Of a stretch of 64,000 bases of DNA, positions 54,661-64,000 are shown piece by piece (position 1 is the first letter of the stretch; each line of letters starts with the position of its first letter). Position numbers and translations under genes: made by a program. Source of the DNA: Mycoemilia scoparia (lineage: Eukaryota > Kickxellomycota > Kickxellomycetes > Kickxellales > Kickxellaceae); the NCBI GenBank assembly GCA_027575805.1, contig JANBPU010000043.1:39703-103702 (forward strand), given 5' to 3'. The notes under the pieces were generated by a model. That model saw only the letters and a list, made by a program, of their open reading frames with translations, searched no databases and was not told where the DNA came from.

Positions 54661-55162
54661 CTAAATCCCATGTTCTGTTCAAAAAAGTTTGACCGGACAA
54701 CTGGCTGGCTGCTTTGTTCAAGGATAGTTTTGGTATGGCATATTTCGGTACTATCAAACATTTCTTGTAGCAACCTGTTTCAGCACCTCATCCGGAACAT
54801 GCTACTATTTCTTTATACAACAGTGGATACTCTATTCCTTCGGATGTTGACATTGAAATTGATGTCCTTTGCGGATTCCTGACTGAACAAAATGTTGCAG
54901 AAGCAATGAATATCGGAAAAAGCAATAAGGAAAGACAATATAAGATCTTGTTCCCCATCATCCGAATGGGGACAGAGTGTCTAATCACAAACCATTTTTT
55001 ATACTATCGGCAGATTACCAGCCTCAATCAAAGGATACCATAACCTTGGAACGTGGTTTGGTGGCAAAAGTGGTTTGTTTTATCCAGGTCCGGTTCAAGC
55101 TCTGTGCCAACATCATGTTGCAGGGTAGTTGGCGGAGCATGATTACCCCATATCAAATGTAA
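54661..55162 (+). pseudogene. Coding-like fragments, possible SH3-containing gene relic
   Basis: Three consecutive plus-strand segments bounded by splice-like signals read in frame. The first (from 54659) contains LNPMFCSKKFDRTTGWLL. The second starts after TTGTAG at about 54771 and contains SIPSDVDIEIDVLCGFLTEQ. The third starts after CGGCAG at about 55015 and contains YQPQSKDTITLERGLVAKVV, which resembles the first half of an SH3 domain. The SH3 second half is not convincing and introns would be very short. Further scraps (YKRRRALQQERW at 55.5 kb, KYIDGFAVNINGDIDIYG at 55.7 kb) may belong. Best read as a decayed or unusually spliced gene. Confidence 0.3.
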
Positions 55163-56246
55163 ACAGCGATCTTCAAAAGACTGGTCATTAGGGCTTCTTT
55201 GGACTGGTTTCGCTTCTCTCTCTAAGCTTCAGCCAGTGCCAATATTGTAGCTACGAACTCAGGTCAGAGGTAGTTGTATAGGCGTGTAGTTTGAAGGGAA
55301 ATTGGCAGGAAGTAAAGGGGTTTCGTCCCTATATTGAACTAAATATCTAACGATGATCAATAGTTTCTACCAACTATACTTGGCGCTTTCCTTCCTGAAC
55401 ACAATATTTCCATACAACTACCCTTGTGTAGCTCATATAGGAATACTTAACTGATCACAAACTATCTGTGTGTTTAGTAAAATGACAATCTTTTTTCCAG
55501 CTACAAACGTCGTCGGGCCCTTCAGCAGGAGCGATGGATAATAATCGATGAATTGCGTGTTGACCTTTAAGGTGGTCATGATCTTGTTTTCAAGTAGTCA
55601 TACCTGCTTTTGTCTACATCTCTAATATTAATGCAATGGCTTTCTAGTCTTGCCGGAACAATATTCATCAGCAAAGGAAGTACATCGATGGCTTTGCCGT
55701 CAATATTAATGGTGATATTGATATATATGGCCTGGTAGGTGTCTTTTTTACAACGCTGGAATATCGTAGCTGTGATGTAATGCTTATAAAGTATTTTGAT
55801 TATTTAATCCCATGTTTTATACTAGTGGGTCAAGCCACAAATTTGCATTCTTGCTACTACTTTTTTGTTCGCAGCATGTTTTTACAAGGAACAATATTAC
55901 TCCTCTTCTCCACAGGGATACACGCTTTCAAAGTGGTTCCTGCCAGCCTTATGTGGCACAAATGTATATATTTAATTCTGCTCAAACTAATGCATTCACA
56001 TTGTGATGGCTGTAAACCCAAGGGCTATAATGATTTATTGGCGACTGTTTAGTATCGATAGTCCTAATGGCTGGTGCACGCACATTGCTTTGAGGTACTT
56101 TGGTACGGTTATATGCTGACTTTATGGAGAAAATCTAAACATTGGATTCGAAGGCTCTACCATCACAAGGGTTCTACCTAATGCCATTTAATGCCAGGGT
56201 ATAATATAGACATTGTAGTTCTTTATCAAAAAGCAAACTTACATGG

Positions 56247-56368
56247 TCATATGGGTAATTATTTTTGAAGGGCACTGGCAACTGTCTTTTGTTGGCCGCC
56301 AATGATTACAGGGGCAGCAATCACAGCCAAATGTGTGTGGCTAACCCTTCAAAAACAACTACCCATTT
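56247..56368 (+). repeat. Family A MITE-like element, copy A8
   Basis: Left end TCATATGGGTAATTATTTTT then GAAGGG. Right end CCCTTCAAAAACAACTACCC. The interior GGCCGCCAATGATTACAGGG and CACAGCCAAATG matches A4. Confidence 0.7.
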
Positions 56369-57419
56369 ATCAAAAAACAAACGTATGTGGGCATATACTT
56401 AAACACGTGGTATATGGCCTCTTTACATTATATGAAACCAGCTTTACTTGCCCATTTCTATTCACAAAGAGCGTCTCAATATGTCCAAAGAATGCATAAA
56501 ATACGCACTAGCCATTTTAGTGCAACAGTCCCTACATTCGATGTAGTTGTATGCAAGGGGCTAAAGTCGCGGGGATATTCCATGGGCTTTGTAAAACCTG
56601 GAGGTAAAAGAATAATGCGGGGACCGTAATTTATCTTGCATTAACAACATTTATTGAACGTATGTATGTGTTTGAATGGGTACATGAATATAGTTGATAA
56701 ATAGAAATGTGGTTTGAAATGAATTGGTATAGTATAGTGAACGACAAAGCAAATATACAAACACTTGTTTAAAATTTATGGCAAACACTCTGGCAATAGG
56801 CGAACGCAGAAAGTTAAAGGGTAAGATATGTATATGCCATCCCATTCTGGTAACCAGAAAAGTTAAACTATAACCAAATTGAGAAATACAAAAGCCACTT
56901 GGAAAACATAACTGTAACGAACTTTATGGTCATTTTTGAAATATACATTCAATCAAATAGTTAAAGTGCAATGAATAATATATAAAGAACGAGTAGTATT
57001 TTCATTAATTTGCTCAAAACAAAGGGAAGTGATAAAAGGTATGTAAAAAAGAATATAAGTCCAACAATATATTTAAGTATATATATATATATAATATATA
57101 TACCTCTCCTTTTCAGGAGATATCAATCATTTCAAATGTGACGATATCTTTATAGTCATATATACTGCTAGTAGAGGTTGACCTGTGAACCATACTTGAT
57201 CGTTAAAGCGAAAGTAGGGAAGTCGGGTAATAAAGGCAAAACCTTGCAAAATATCGTTGTGCAACGATGTTTACAAGATTTTAAGGAGGAGGAGGAGGAA
57301 GAAGAGGATGATGTGAGATATTTTGAGTGAGATTTTGGATATCATAAAAGGTATATCATCGTTTTACTCTACATAGGAGAAGTAACGGCTACAACAACCG
57401 CAACGAACTGAACACTAGT

Positions 57420-58646
57420 TTACTGGGCAGAAGAGGCAAATCCGCAAATAATGCTTTCACCTGAAGCTTGGCAGGCAGTACCAGCTGGGCATTGGAATTC
57501 GGAATATTTACCCCAGACACAGACGCGGAAACCAGTTCCTGAGCACTGCATTTGACCGTGGTTGCTGCACTCTCCACCAGAAACAGGAGCATTCCCAGTT
57601 GGCTGCTTAGGAGAAGTAGAGGGTGGTGCCTGACCACTGGTACCATCCTGAGGGCCAGAACCGGGGGCAGGAGTAGCGGGAGTAGGAGTAGCGGGAGTAG
57701 GAGCGGCAGGAACAGCAGGGGGTGCACCACCAACAGGGGGTTGTTGGCCAGCATTGTTATCACCACCAGTTGGAGCGCCGGGGCTGCTGTTACCACCTTC
57801 GGCAGGAAGGGCCTTCTGGGGGTTGCGGGGCTTCTCGCCTTGTTGCTCGCCGGAAACGGGGGTAGCAGTGTATTCTGGAACGGAGGGAGCAGGAGAGGCC
57901 GAGTATCCTGGGGCAGGAGATGGAGAGGTACTGTTGTTCCCAGAACCGCTTCCACCACCCTGAGCAGGAGAAGAGCTGCCAGAGCCGTTGACGGTAATCT
58001 GCTTACGGTTCTTGAAGAGGTCAAGACCGGTGTCGTAGTTTCCGTTGAACTCATCGATGAATGGGCTGTTGGGGCCGTAGTTGGGGTAGATCATCTGGGG
58101 ACCAGAGAAGGAGCTGCCACTACCCTCGATCTTGACATCGACGCAGTTCATGTAGAATTCGCGGTTACCAATGGCGTTGTTCCAGGCCCAAGCGAAGACT
58201 ACCTTATCGCCGCCGGGGAGATCTTTGGGAAGTGGGATGTTGTAGCTGGTAACAGTGGCGGTGTTACCAGTGCTGGGACCATTATTGAAACAGTACTTGA
58301 GCTCATCGTGGACGACGACGAAAGTCTTACCACCATCATAAGAAAGACCGAACTGACAGTGACCACCACCGTGGGCAGCGCCATCTGGGGAGAAGTTGAT
58401 GGTAACAGACTCACCAGCCTTCCAGGTGGCGACTGGCTGAGAGTATGGGGTGGTGTGCTTGCAGATGGGCTGGTCGATAGAATCGTGGGTGGCAATAGGA
58501 GCACGGATGTTGTGATCTACGGTCTCGCCCTGGGGTGGGGCGGGGCAAGATGAGTCAGTGCCGTAGCGAGGGCATGGCTTGACAATAGACATGTGGGCGG
58601 CAACAGCCGAGATGAGAACAGAAAGAGTGGAGATTTTGAAGAGCAT
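57420..58646 (-). CDS. AA11-type lytic polysaccharide monooxygenase with C-terminal CBM19-like module (LPMO-2)
   Basis: Paralogue of LPMO-1 in the same orientation, 408 residues, single exon. The signal peptide covers 1-17, with mature His18 (HMSIVKPCPRYG). The second brace histidine is His92 (AAHGGGHCQ), with the axial Tyr at about 165 (NREFYMNC). The catalytic module differs from LPMO-1 at only scattered positions. The linker is longer and Ala/Pro/Gly-rich (for example PATPTPATPAPG). The C-terminal six-cysteine module (about 360-402; RVCVWGKYSEFQCPAGTAC) is much more diverged from that of LPMO-1 than the catalytic part. It is still CBM19-like. Likely secreted for chitin breakdown or remodelling, by family knowledge. 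Third positions are G/C-rich, suggesting strong expression. Confidence 0.9.
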   Translation of the reverse strand: MLFKISTLSVLISAVAAHMSIVKPCPRYGTDSSCPAPPQGETVDHNIRAPIATHDSIDQPICKHTTPYSQPVATWKAGESVTINFSPDGAAHGGGHCQFGLSYDGGKTFVVVHDELKYCFNNGPSTGNTATVTSYNIPLPKDLPGGDKVVFAWAWNNAIGNREFYMNCVDVKIEGSGSSFSGPQMIYPNYGPNSPFIDEFNGNYDTGLDLFKNRKQITVNGSGSSSPAQGGGSGSGNNSTSPSPAPGYSASPAPSVPEYTATPVSGEQQGEKPRNPQKALPAEGGNSSPGAPTGGDNNAGQQPPVGGAPPAVPAAPTPATPTPATPAPGSGPQDGTSGQAPPSTSPKQPTGNAPVSGGECSNHGQMQCSGTGFRVCVWGKYSEFQCPAGTACQASGESIICGFASSAQ

Positions 58647-58732
58647 TTTGTTTGCAGAGTAAAGCTATGTGTATGTGCTGTATATGACAAAAGGTGTTAG
58701 GGCTTTAAAGATATGTGAGTTGCTACTACTGA

Positions 58733-58747
58733 ATACGGCCGGCGTAT
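58733..58747. promoter_or_regulatory. 15-bp inverted-repeat site in the LPMO-2 promoter
   Basis: ATACG-GCCGG-CGTAT: perfect 5-bp arms around a 5-bp spacer, 87 bases upstream of the LPMO-2 ATG. The outermost arm base differs from the LPMO-1 site, but it differs on both arms together, so the symmetry is kept. Confidence 0.5.
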
Positions 58748-60354
58748 CAAATGGATGTAATAGTGGATGAATGATATTGAATGAAAGGGGTGAGGGATAT
58801 AAAGTTGGAGAATAGGAAAGAGCAAATTATGAAACTCGATAACGAGAACCTTGAGCAAGCGGGAGTCAAGGTACTTTTATAAGCTTTGCCAAAATTGGCA
58901 TGTGTATTCCTGTATCTTCCTGTGGCTGTAAATGACTGTCGGTCTCATCACGCAGCAGCCGCAAAAGCAAAGCTGGTGGTTTGGGCTGATGCTGCTGCTG
59001 CTCCTTCCCCGCCCTTCGCGCACCAAGATGCCTTTTTTGGGTTTGTCCCATGCAAAGATATGATAATGAAAATGGCTGTTCTCGGCTCACTGGGGTTATG
59101 GTCTGCCCTTAGAGAGACGTGGTAATTGCGATAGAACACACGGCTAGCACAGTCGCTCACTGGCTAACATATACCGCAAAATAGTGCAACATGGTGCTTA
59201 CACTTAGATGTGCGATCTTTCTCAAGTTTGGGTAAGAAATGAGCTGATGCCCGATACTGAGTGTCTTCAAAGCCAAGCTAAAGAATGGCACAACCTGACG
59301 AAAACGAAAATCATTCAGGTCATCAACAGCAATCTTTGCTTAGTGATGCACAGATGGAATAACCAGATAAGTGCCGGTTCCTGGCCAATAGCATGGCGCT
59401 TTGGTTTATCCCCACACCATTGTTCTTGCCAAGCGCTGCCCTGCAGGGTCTTACTCCAAAAAAGTCATATTGATCAAACCGTCAGTCAGACAGTGACCGC
59501 TTTACAAACTAATAAAACGACTTATTGCTTCATACTAGTAAGGGTGAGTCCTCCAGAAAGATGTGGTAAAAGCTGAGGCGAGTGCTTTGGTGTCTTCTGG
59601 TGTAGCTGCTACTCACTCATCAACCTGATTGTCGCCAGCCAATTCCCACACACTTAACAACGCCTGTGGTCACTGCTTCTCTCTCTCTCTCTTTGCATCC
59701 CCCTTCCACACTTGCTCTGATAATTTACCCCTAGCTTCAAATAAACCAAGTATTATAGTTGTATTAGAATCCGCTCTACTCATTCCCCCATTTTTAGATT
59801 CTGGCCAGCAACGTCACTACCAGCAATATCTTGCTATATCTCCCTCACCTCTTCGGCACAATCTATTTCCGAAAAGGCATTTGAAATCAGGTATAGTCGT
59901 TGTATACTTTTCGGACAAAGCCTTTGCATGTTGGCCAAACTTTTCTTTGGTGTTCAGAGCGATTTTCCCTTTGTACGGTCATTGCAGCAAAGAGCAAGCC
60001 CACCTAAGTGGCCGACTTCGGCAATTTTTTACATCACATATCTTTATCAAAAAATTACTCATACTTTATACTTTGTTTGTTTGGGATTTCACAAGTTTAG
60101 TCTTTTCTTGAAACTTTTTGTAGGGCAGTGTGTTGTAATGGTTAGGACATTTTTGTCAGTTTCCCAAAATCTGAGACAGAATGTTGTTGTTGTTGTTGTT
60201 GTTGTTGTAGGAGCAACATTGCGGTTTGCTTGTACAGATATTTGTGATAGGAAATACTTGTAACGGATTGGTTTAAAATTGCGTTAATTTAAAAAGTTGG
60301 TAGTCATGTTTTCTATTTGGCAACAAATCGCTCAACTTTCTTCCTAATATTCCT

Positions 60355-60385
<31 letters not shown>

Positions 60386-60870
60386 ATCACATTGAAAACG
60401 TGTTTATTTAAATTAGGTGCAACCTTATTTATAATTAAAAACAGGCTCGACACATAAACTCACTCCCCATCTTTCCATGTTAGTTTACATACTAAGTAAC
60501 AACAAAAACAACAATAAAAACCACCCAACGCATCCAGAAAATCACCTTGTCCCAGAGCAAGTTTGCTCGAACCATGCTTCATAAACTACTGCTTTGTTTA
60601 CAAGTTTATTGTATCCGGAAAATACCCAGCTTTTTTCCAATTGGCCACTTTTGCCTTCCCCGCTTGATTTAATCCATATAATTTGCTCCTAATAAGTGCG
60701 TTTCTTTGTGAGCTTAGATGTGATTACATTTGTCAAATATCACATACACTTTGATGGCAAAAATACAGTAGATGTATTTTCTTTGGACCCTGGAGGATAT
60801 CCAAATGTTTAGATTTTCTAATGATTTTAGAAACGAAAACATTAACATCTTCATTGTGTAATGTTAACTT

Positions 60871-61013
60871 GGCAGGTTCTCCTTCAAAAGTGCAAAAGAT
60901 GGTTGTATACCCTCTTATACATCTTCCGCAAATTTGGCCCATAAACGATACATTTTAGTCAGGTATTGGAGATGCTATTCTGGTACATTTTTAGAAGAGA
61001 CTCTGCCACTTTA
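60871..61013 (-). repeat. Family C short inverted-terminal repeat, copy C6
   Basis: Left end TTGGCAGGTTCTCCTTCAAA and right end TTTTAGAAGAGACTCTGCCA are inverted repeats. The interior AATTTGGCCCATAAACGATA then CATTTT is the inverse of the family core. Confidence 0.7.
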
Positions 61014-61206
61014 TGGTGCCATAAAAGACAGTGGTTCTTTCTCAGCCACAAAATCTATTCTACAAGTAAAAACCGAAACCTCTAAAATGCTGGTGTTAAA
61101 AACAAAAGAGAGCGCTGCGGTCAAATGCAAATGGCCCAACACAATATGCTGATAGCCTGATACATGTTTGAATGTGTATATATATATATATATGTGTGTG
61201 TGCGTG

Positions 61207-63564
61207 CTAATTTACCCATTGGGCTCTTTCTTCTTTTAGCCTCTTTTCTTCGGCCCTCTGCTTCCTGGCCAATGTTTCTTTGAGTTCGTTGGCTCTCCAA
61301 TCTTTGCCCGATCCACTGGTTAGCCTTAGAATCAGATCCGATGCCATTCCCTTATTTATCCAGGTATTGTTAGGAATACTTGTGCCATTTGATTCTCTCG
61401 AATTGCCATATCCGGATATCTTTACACCAAGTTTTGTAAGGTACTTTAGTTGGGCTGGCGAGGCTTGAGCATAGCGCCATTGTGCATTGCGCATTAACAA
61501 TTTCCATGTGTTATAAGGGTGGCTGTTTTTGATATACGTGTCGCATGCCGAAATTGCGTGTTGGGGCATATCAGATGTAATGTCTAAACATTTGGGCTTT
61601 GATAGAATAAAACTGTTGCGTTTACAATTTTGTGTAGTGGAAATTTTCGTCTGTTTATATGCCCGGTAGATATCCTTTCCTTCTTCATCAGTTTCTTTGC
61701 GAATGTTCATGGCTGCCGTGTTTCCAATGAGAATAGTATAGTGATCTTGGTATGGACTAACCCACGCAAAGTTACTCCATCTAAGCAATTGTGAATCGCC
61801 ACATGTAATGTGGTAGCTCTTTAATGCTTCTAGTGCACCGTCCTCTTTGGTTCCTGAGATGTGGTCTTTTATTTCAAATATCGCATATGGATTTGAATAG
61901 TGAATATCCTTGACTTCAATGCCTTCTTTTTCCTCAAGATTTACTTTCTTTTTGAAACTATCTACAAGGTCGTCAATTTCCTCGCTATATTCTTTTCCTT
62001 CGGTCTGATTTTCGCCTTCATCCTTTACATCTGGTATCTCGAAATCTTTGTCAATACACAGCTTTTCGACCAACATATCCGGATTCATTCCGAGAAGTGT
62101 AGGTGTTGTTACTACAAGGTTATCTTTACTGAAAGAGTCAATAAAGTCGATAACCAGACAGTCTTTTTTGCTTTCAAATAAACGCAGCCCTCGTCCCAGC
62201 ATTTGTTGGAACAGGACAGGGCTTTTTGTTGGTCGCGCCATTATTATACAATCAATGGCTGGTATATCAGTACCCTCAGTTAGTATGCCACAATTAATCA
62301 TCACCGGAACATTTCGATTAGCAAACTCAGAGATGCTTTGAACCCGAGAATTTCTGCCAGTCTTTCCAGTAACTGCCAGTGCCGTGATACCGGATTCCTC
62401 AAATGCAGCACAGAGATTGTTGACATGGTCAATGTCCACGCCAAACACTAGTGTCGACTTGCGATCAGCACCTGCCAAACGAACGTATGCATCTACAACC
62501 AATTTGTTTCGCAAGGGTGTATTCACAGTCCTGGACAGGGCATTGAGTTCAAAATCATTCCGCATGATCTTCAGTTTATCTGTCGAAATTGTGTTGGTTT
62601 TTATTGTTGTAACTTTTAATGGACAAAGCCAACCATCCTTGATCATGTTTATGAATGGGTGATGATACACTATTTGGTCGAATATTCCTGTAAATCCAAG
62701 TCCATCGTGGCGGCGAAGTGTTGCCGAACATCCCCATAGATATACTTTTGGTACCTCGCTGTCGGTTATGGTGCCGAAATAGTTTAGGATTCTGCGATAT
62801 GTTAGCGCGCTGGCATGATGTGCCTCATCAATAATGATACATTTGAATCTATCGGGGTCAAACCTTTGGAGTCTTTCACAGAAACTGCCTTCAGGTTTTG
62901 CAGTATCATTGTGGCCCTTTTTACCTAGTGTTGGGACACTTGCTACAATGATATCCGCTGCCATAGTAGCATATTTTGAACCTATTTCGACACTAACCGA
63001 AAGGTGGGGACATGCTCTCTCGATTTGCTTGGCTGCTTGGTATATCAGTTCTTCACGATGCGCCAAAACCAGGAATTTGTTTCTCTCGGGTATTTCCAAC
63101 AGTGACGTTGTTGAGTCTTGTAGAATATCTGGCGGTTTTGGGAGTTTGAAATCCTTGCCACTCATTCTTTTTATAAGATTGGAAAAGATTACAGTCTTTC
63201 CACTTCCTACCGGTAAAGATACAGCTTGGCGCAGGATACCATCTTCAAATCCCTTGATACAAGTATCGATACATTCTTGCTGGTATGGCCGAAGCGTATG
63301 TTTGGCTGTACTGGGATTTATCTTTTGGTGCGAAATTTTGGTTTCGTGTTCTTGGGTTTCAAAGACACCTGCTGCACTCTCGTGATAGCTACGTAATGTG
63401 TGATATTGATGGCAAAAAAAATATAATTTAGGATGATTTTTTGCGTTCAAGAAAGTTAGGGCAGAAGCTGGTGTCGACAATGCCCATTTTTGTCTAAAAC
63501 TAAAACATGATATATAGTGTCTGGTGGGTTGTACACCATTAAGACTTTTAGAAAATTGTGTCAT
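61207..63564 (-). CDS. IRC3: Irc3-type mitochondrial superfamily 2 helicase
   Basis: ATP-dependent double-stranded DNA helicase and branch-migration enzyme needed for mitochondrial DNA maintenance in yeast. Single exon, 785 residues (yeast Irc3 about 690). The first roughly 90 residues are Ser/Phe/His/Lys-rich and fit a mitochondrial presequence. Helicase domain 1: Q-like LRPYQQECIDTCIKGF, Walker A PVGSGKT (about 116-122), LVLAHREELIYQAAKQIE, DEAH in IIIDEAHHAS (about 246) and GCSATLRRHDG. Domain 2: STLVFGVDIDHVNNL, LTEGTDIPAIDCIIMARPT and motif VI QMLGRGLRL (about 455). The C-terminal 300 residues have the family-typical acidic linker and the FAWVSPYQDHYTI region. All motifs are intact. Confidence 0.93.
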   Translation of the reverse strand: MTQFSKSLNGVQPTRHYISCFSFRQKWALSTPASALTFLNAKNHPKLYFFCHQYHTLRSYHESAAGVFETQEHETKISHQKINPSTAKHTLRPYQQECIDTCIKGFEDGILRQAVSLPVGSGKTVIFSNLIKRMSGKDFKLPKPPDILQDSTTSLLEIPERNKFLVLAHREELIYQAAKQIERACPHLSVSVEIGSKYATMAADIIVASVPTLGKKGHNDTAKPEGSFCERLQRFDPDRFKCIIIDEAHHASALTYRRILNYFGTITDSEVPKVYLWGCSATLRRHDGLGFTGIFDQIVYHHPFINMIKDGWLCPLKVTTIKTNTISTDKLKIMRNDFELNALSRTVNTPLRNKLVVDAYVRLAGADRKSTLVFGVDIDHVNNLCAAFEESGITALAVTGKTGRNSRVQSISEFANRNVPVMINCGILTEGTDIPAIDCIIMARPTKSPVLFQQMLGRGLRLFESKKDCLVIDFIDSFSKDNLVVTTPTLLGMNPDMLVEKLCIDKDFEIPDVKDEGENQTEGKEYSEEIDDLVDSFKKKVNLEEKEGIEVKDIHYSNPYAIFEIKDHISGTKEDGALEALKSYHITCGDSQLLRWSNFAWVSPYQDHYTILIGNTAAMNIRKETDEEGKDIYRAYKQTKISTTQNCKRNSFILSKPKCLDITSDMPQHAISACDTYIKNSHPYNTWKLLMRNAQWRYAQASPAQLKYLTKLGVKISGYGNSRESNGTSIPNNTWINKGMASDLILRLTSGSGKDWRANELKETLARKQRAEEKRLKEERAQWVN

Positions 63565-64000
63565 TTAGAAAATAGCATTACAATGTTGTCTATAATTACA
63601 TATGGGTAAAATGTTGGAAGAGTGCGAATAACCGAAAAATCCAATCAATTAATAAGATATTTGTTTATTTGGTAACATTTATGGGAAGCATTAGTTCTTA
63701 GTAGTTGAAATTATGAGGATATTATTAAGACGATTTAAAAAACAACTAATAAAATTAATTTTTCTGTTTTAGATAATCATATCTTTGTATTTGGTCGAAT
63801 TGCACTACTGATTAGCTATAGAATGGTTGTGGGTGGGTCCCAGCAAAGCATATCATCAAATTGAGTAATAATTTTTAATGATGGCAAAAGTTCTGATGTA
63901 TGCCAAAAGCTTTTTCAGGGATAGCGTGAAACTGACTTTTCGCTTTAATGTATGTGTTATTGTGATTGTAATTTGATGATTACCAACTATTGACTATTAT
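63565..64000. other. IRC3 upstream region
   Basis: A+T-rich promoter region to the window end. No further gene or repeat copy was recognised. Confidence 0.55.

Larger units (their letters stand above)
54334..57419. other. Interval between the tandem LPMO genes
   Basis: Holds the LPMO-1 promoter, scattered coding-like fragments on the plus strand (54.66-56.05 kb, listed separately), a family A copy and a TA microsatellite at about 57078-57102. No intact gene was recognised. Confidence 0.5.
58647..61206. other. Intergenic, LPMO-2 promoter and IRC3 3' flank
   Basis: About 2.5 kb. After the LPMO-2 promoter there is no supported gene. Simple repeats include GTT (about 60183-60209), GA (about 60366-60385) and TA (about 61181-61200). 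A complete family C element lies at about 60871-61013. Confidence 0.55.

Noticed and set aside
60120..60190. tRNA-like start (GGCAGTGTGTTGTAATGGTTAGGAC)
   Set aside because: It has a D-arm-like block but no anticodon stem, no GTTCGANTC T-arm and no acceptor pairing.

Overview
The window is nuclear DNA of a filamentous fungus. The ERMES protein Mmm1, AA11-type lytic polysaccharide monooxygenases (LPMOs) carrying CBM19-like chitin-binding modules, and a yeast-type Irc3 helicase all point to fungi. Short GT-AG introns, intergenic DNA rich in A+T, full-length orthologues of conserved genes, and an animal-like five-TOG XMAP215 protein suggest an early-diverging lineage (Zoopagomycota, Kickxellomycotina or Mucoromycota) rather than Dikarya. 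That placement is inference. No viral, bacterial or organellar segment was seen.

Layout. 0-17 kb holds housekeeping genes: Rab GDP-dissociation inhibitor (3 exons), a 2,339-residue XMAP215/Stu2-family microtubule polymerase (3 exons), the Golgi protein Sys1 (2 exons) and tRNA-dihydrouridine synthase Dus3 (8 exons). 17-23.5 kb is gene-poor and repeat-rich, with a helical hypothetical protein, a small secreted protein and a 63-residue mitochondrial membrane protein. 23.5-36 kb holds mitochondrial ribosomal protein uS2m, Mmm1, a divergent F-box/LRR-like protein, a cytochrome P450, a six-cysteine secreted protein and S-formylglutathione hydrolase. 36.9-47.2 kb is one exon encoding a 3,402-residue membrane protein that I cannot assign. 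It has about 2,300 residues of low-complexity N-terminus, then about eight membrane segments, then a large C-terminal domain. 48.9-58.7 kb encodes a mucin-like single-pass surface protein and two tandem LPMOs. The last gene is the mitochondrial helicase Irc3.

Together, uS2m, Mmm1, Irc3 and the 63-residue protein serve mitochondria. The LPMO pair, the mucin-like protein and the two small cysteine-containing secreted proteins face the cell wall or outside. No operon-like functional cluster exists apart from the LPMO pair, whose promoters share a 15-bp inverted-repeat site.

The intergenic DNA carries three families of short non-autonomous repeats. Family A is 110-130 bp with terminal repeats around ATAATTTTTGAAGGGTGAA. 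Family B is about 130 bp and often abuts A. Family C is 140-190 bp with terminal repeats starting TGGCAGAGTCTCCTTC. Exon structures were worked out by eye from splice signals and reading frame, without transcript data.
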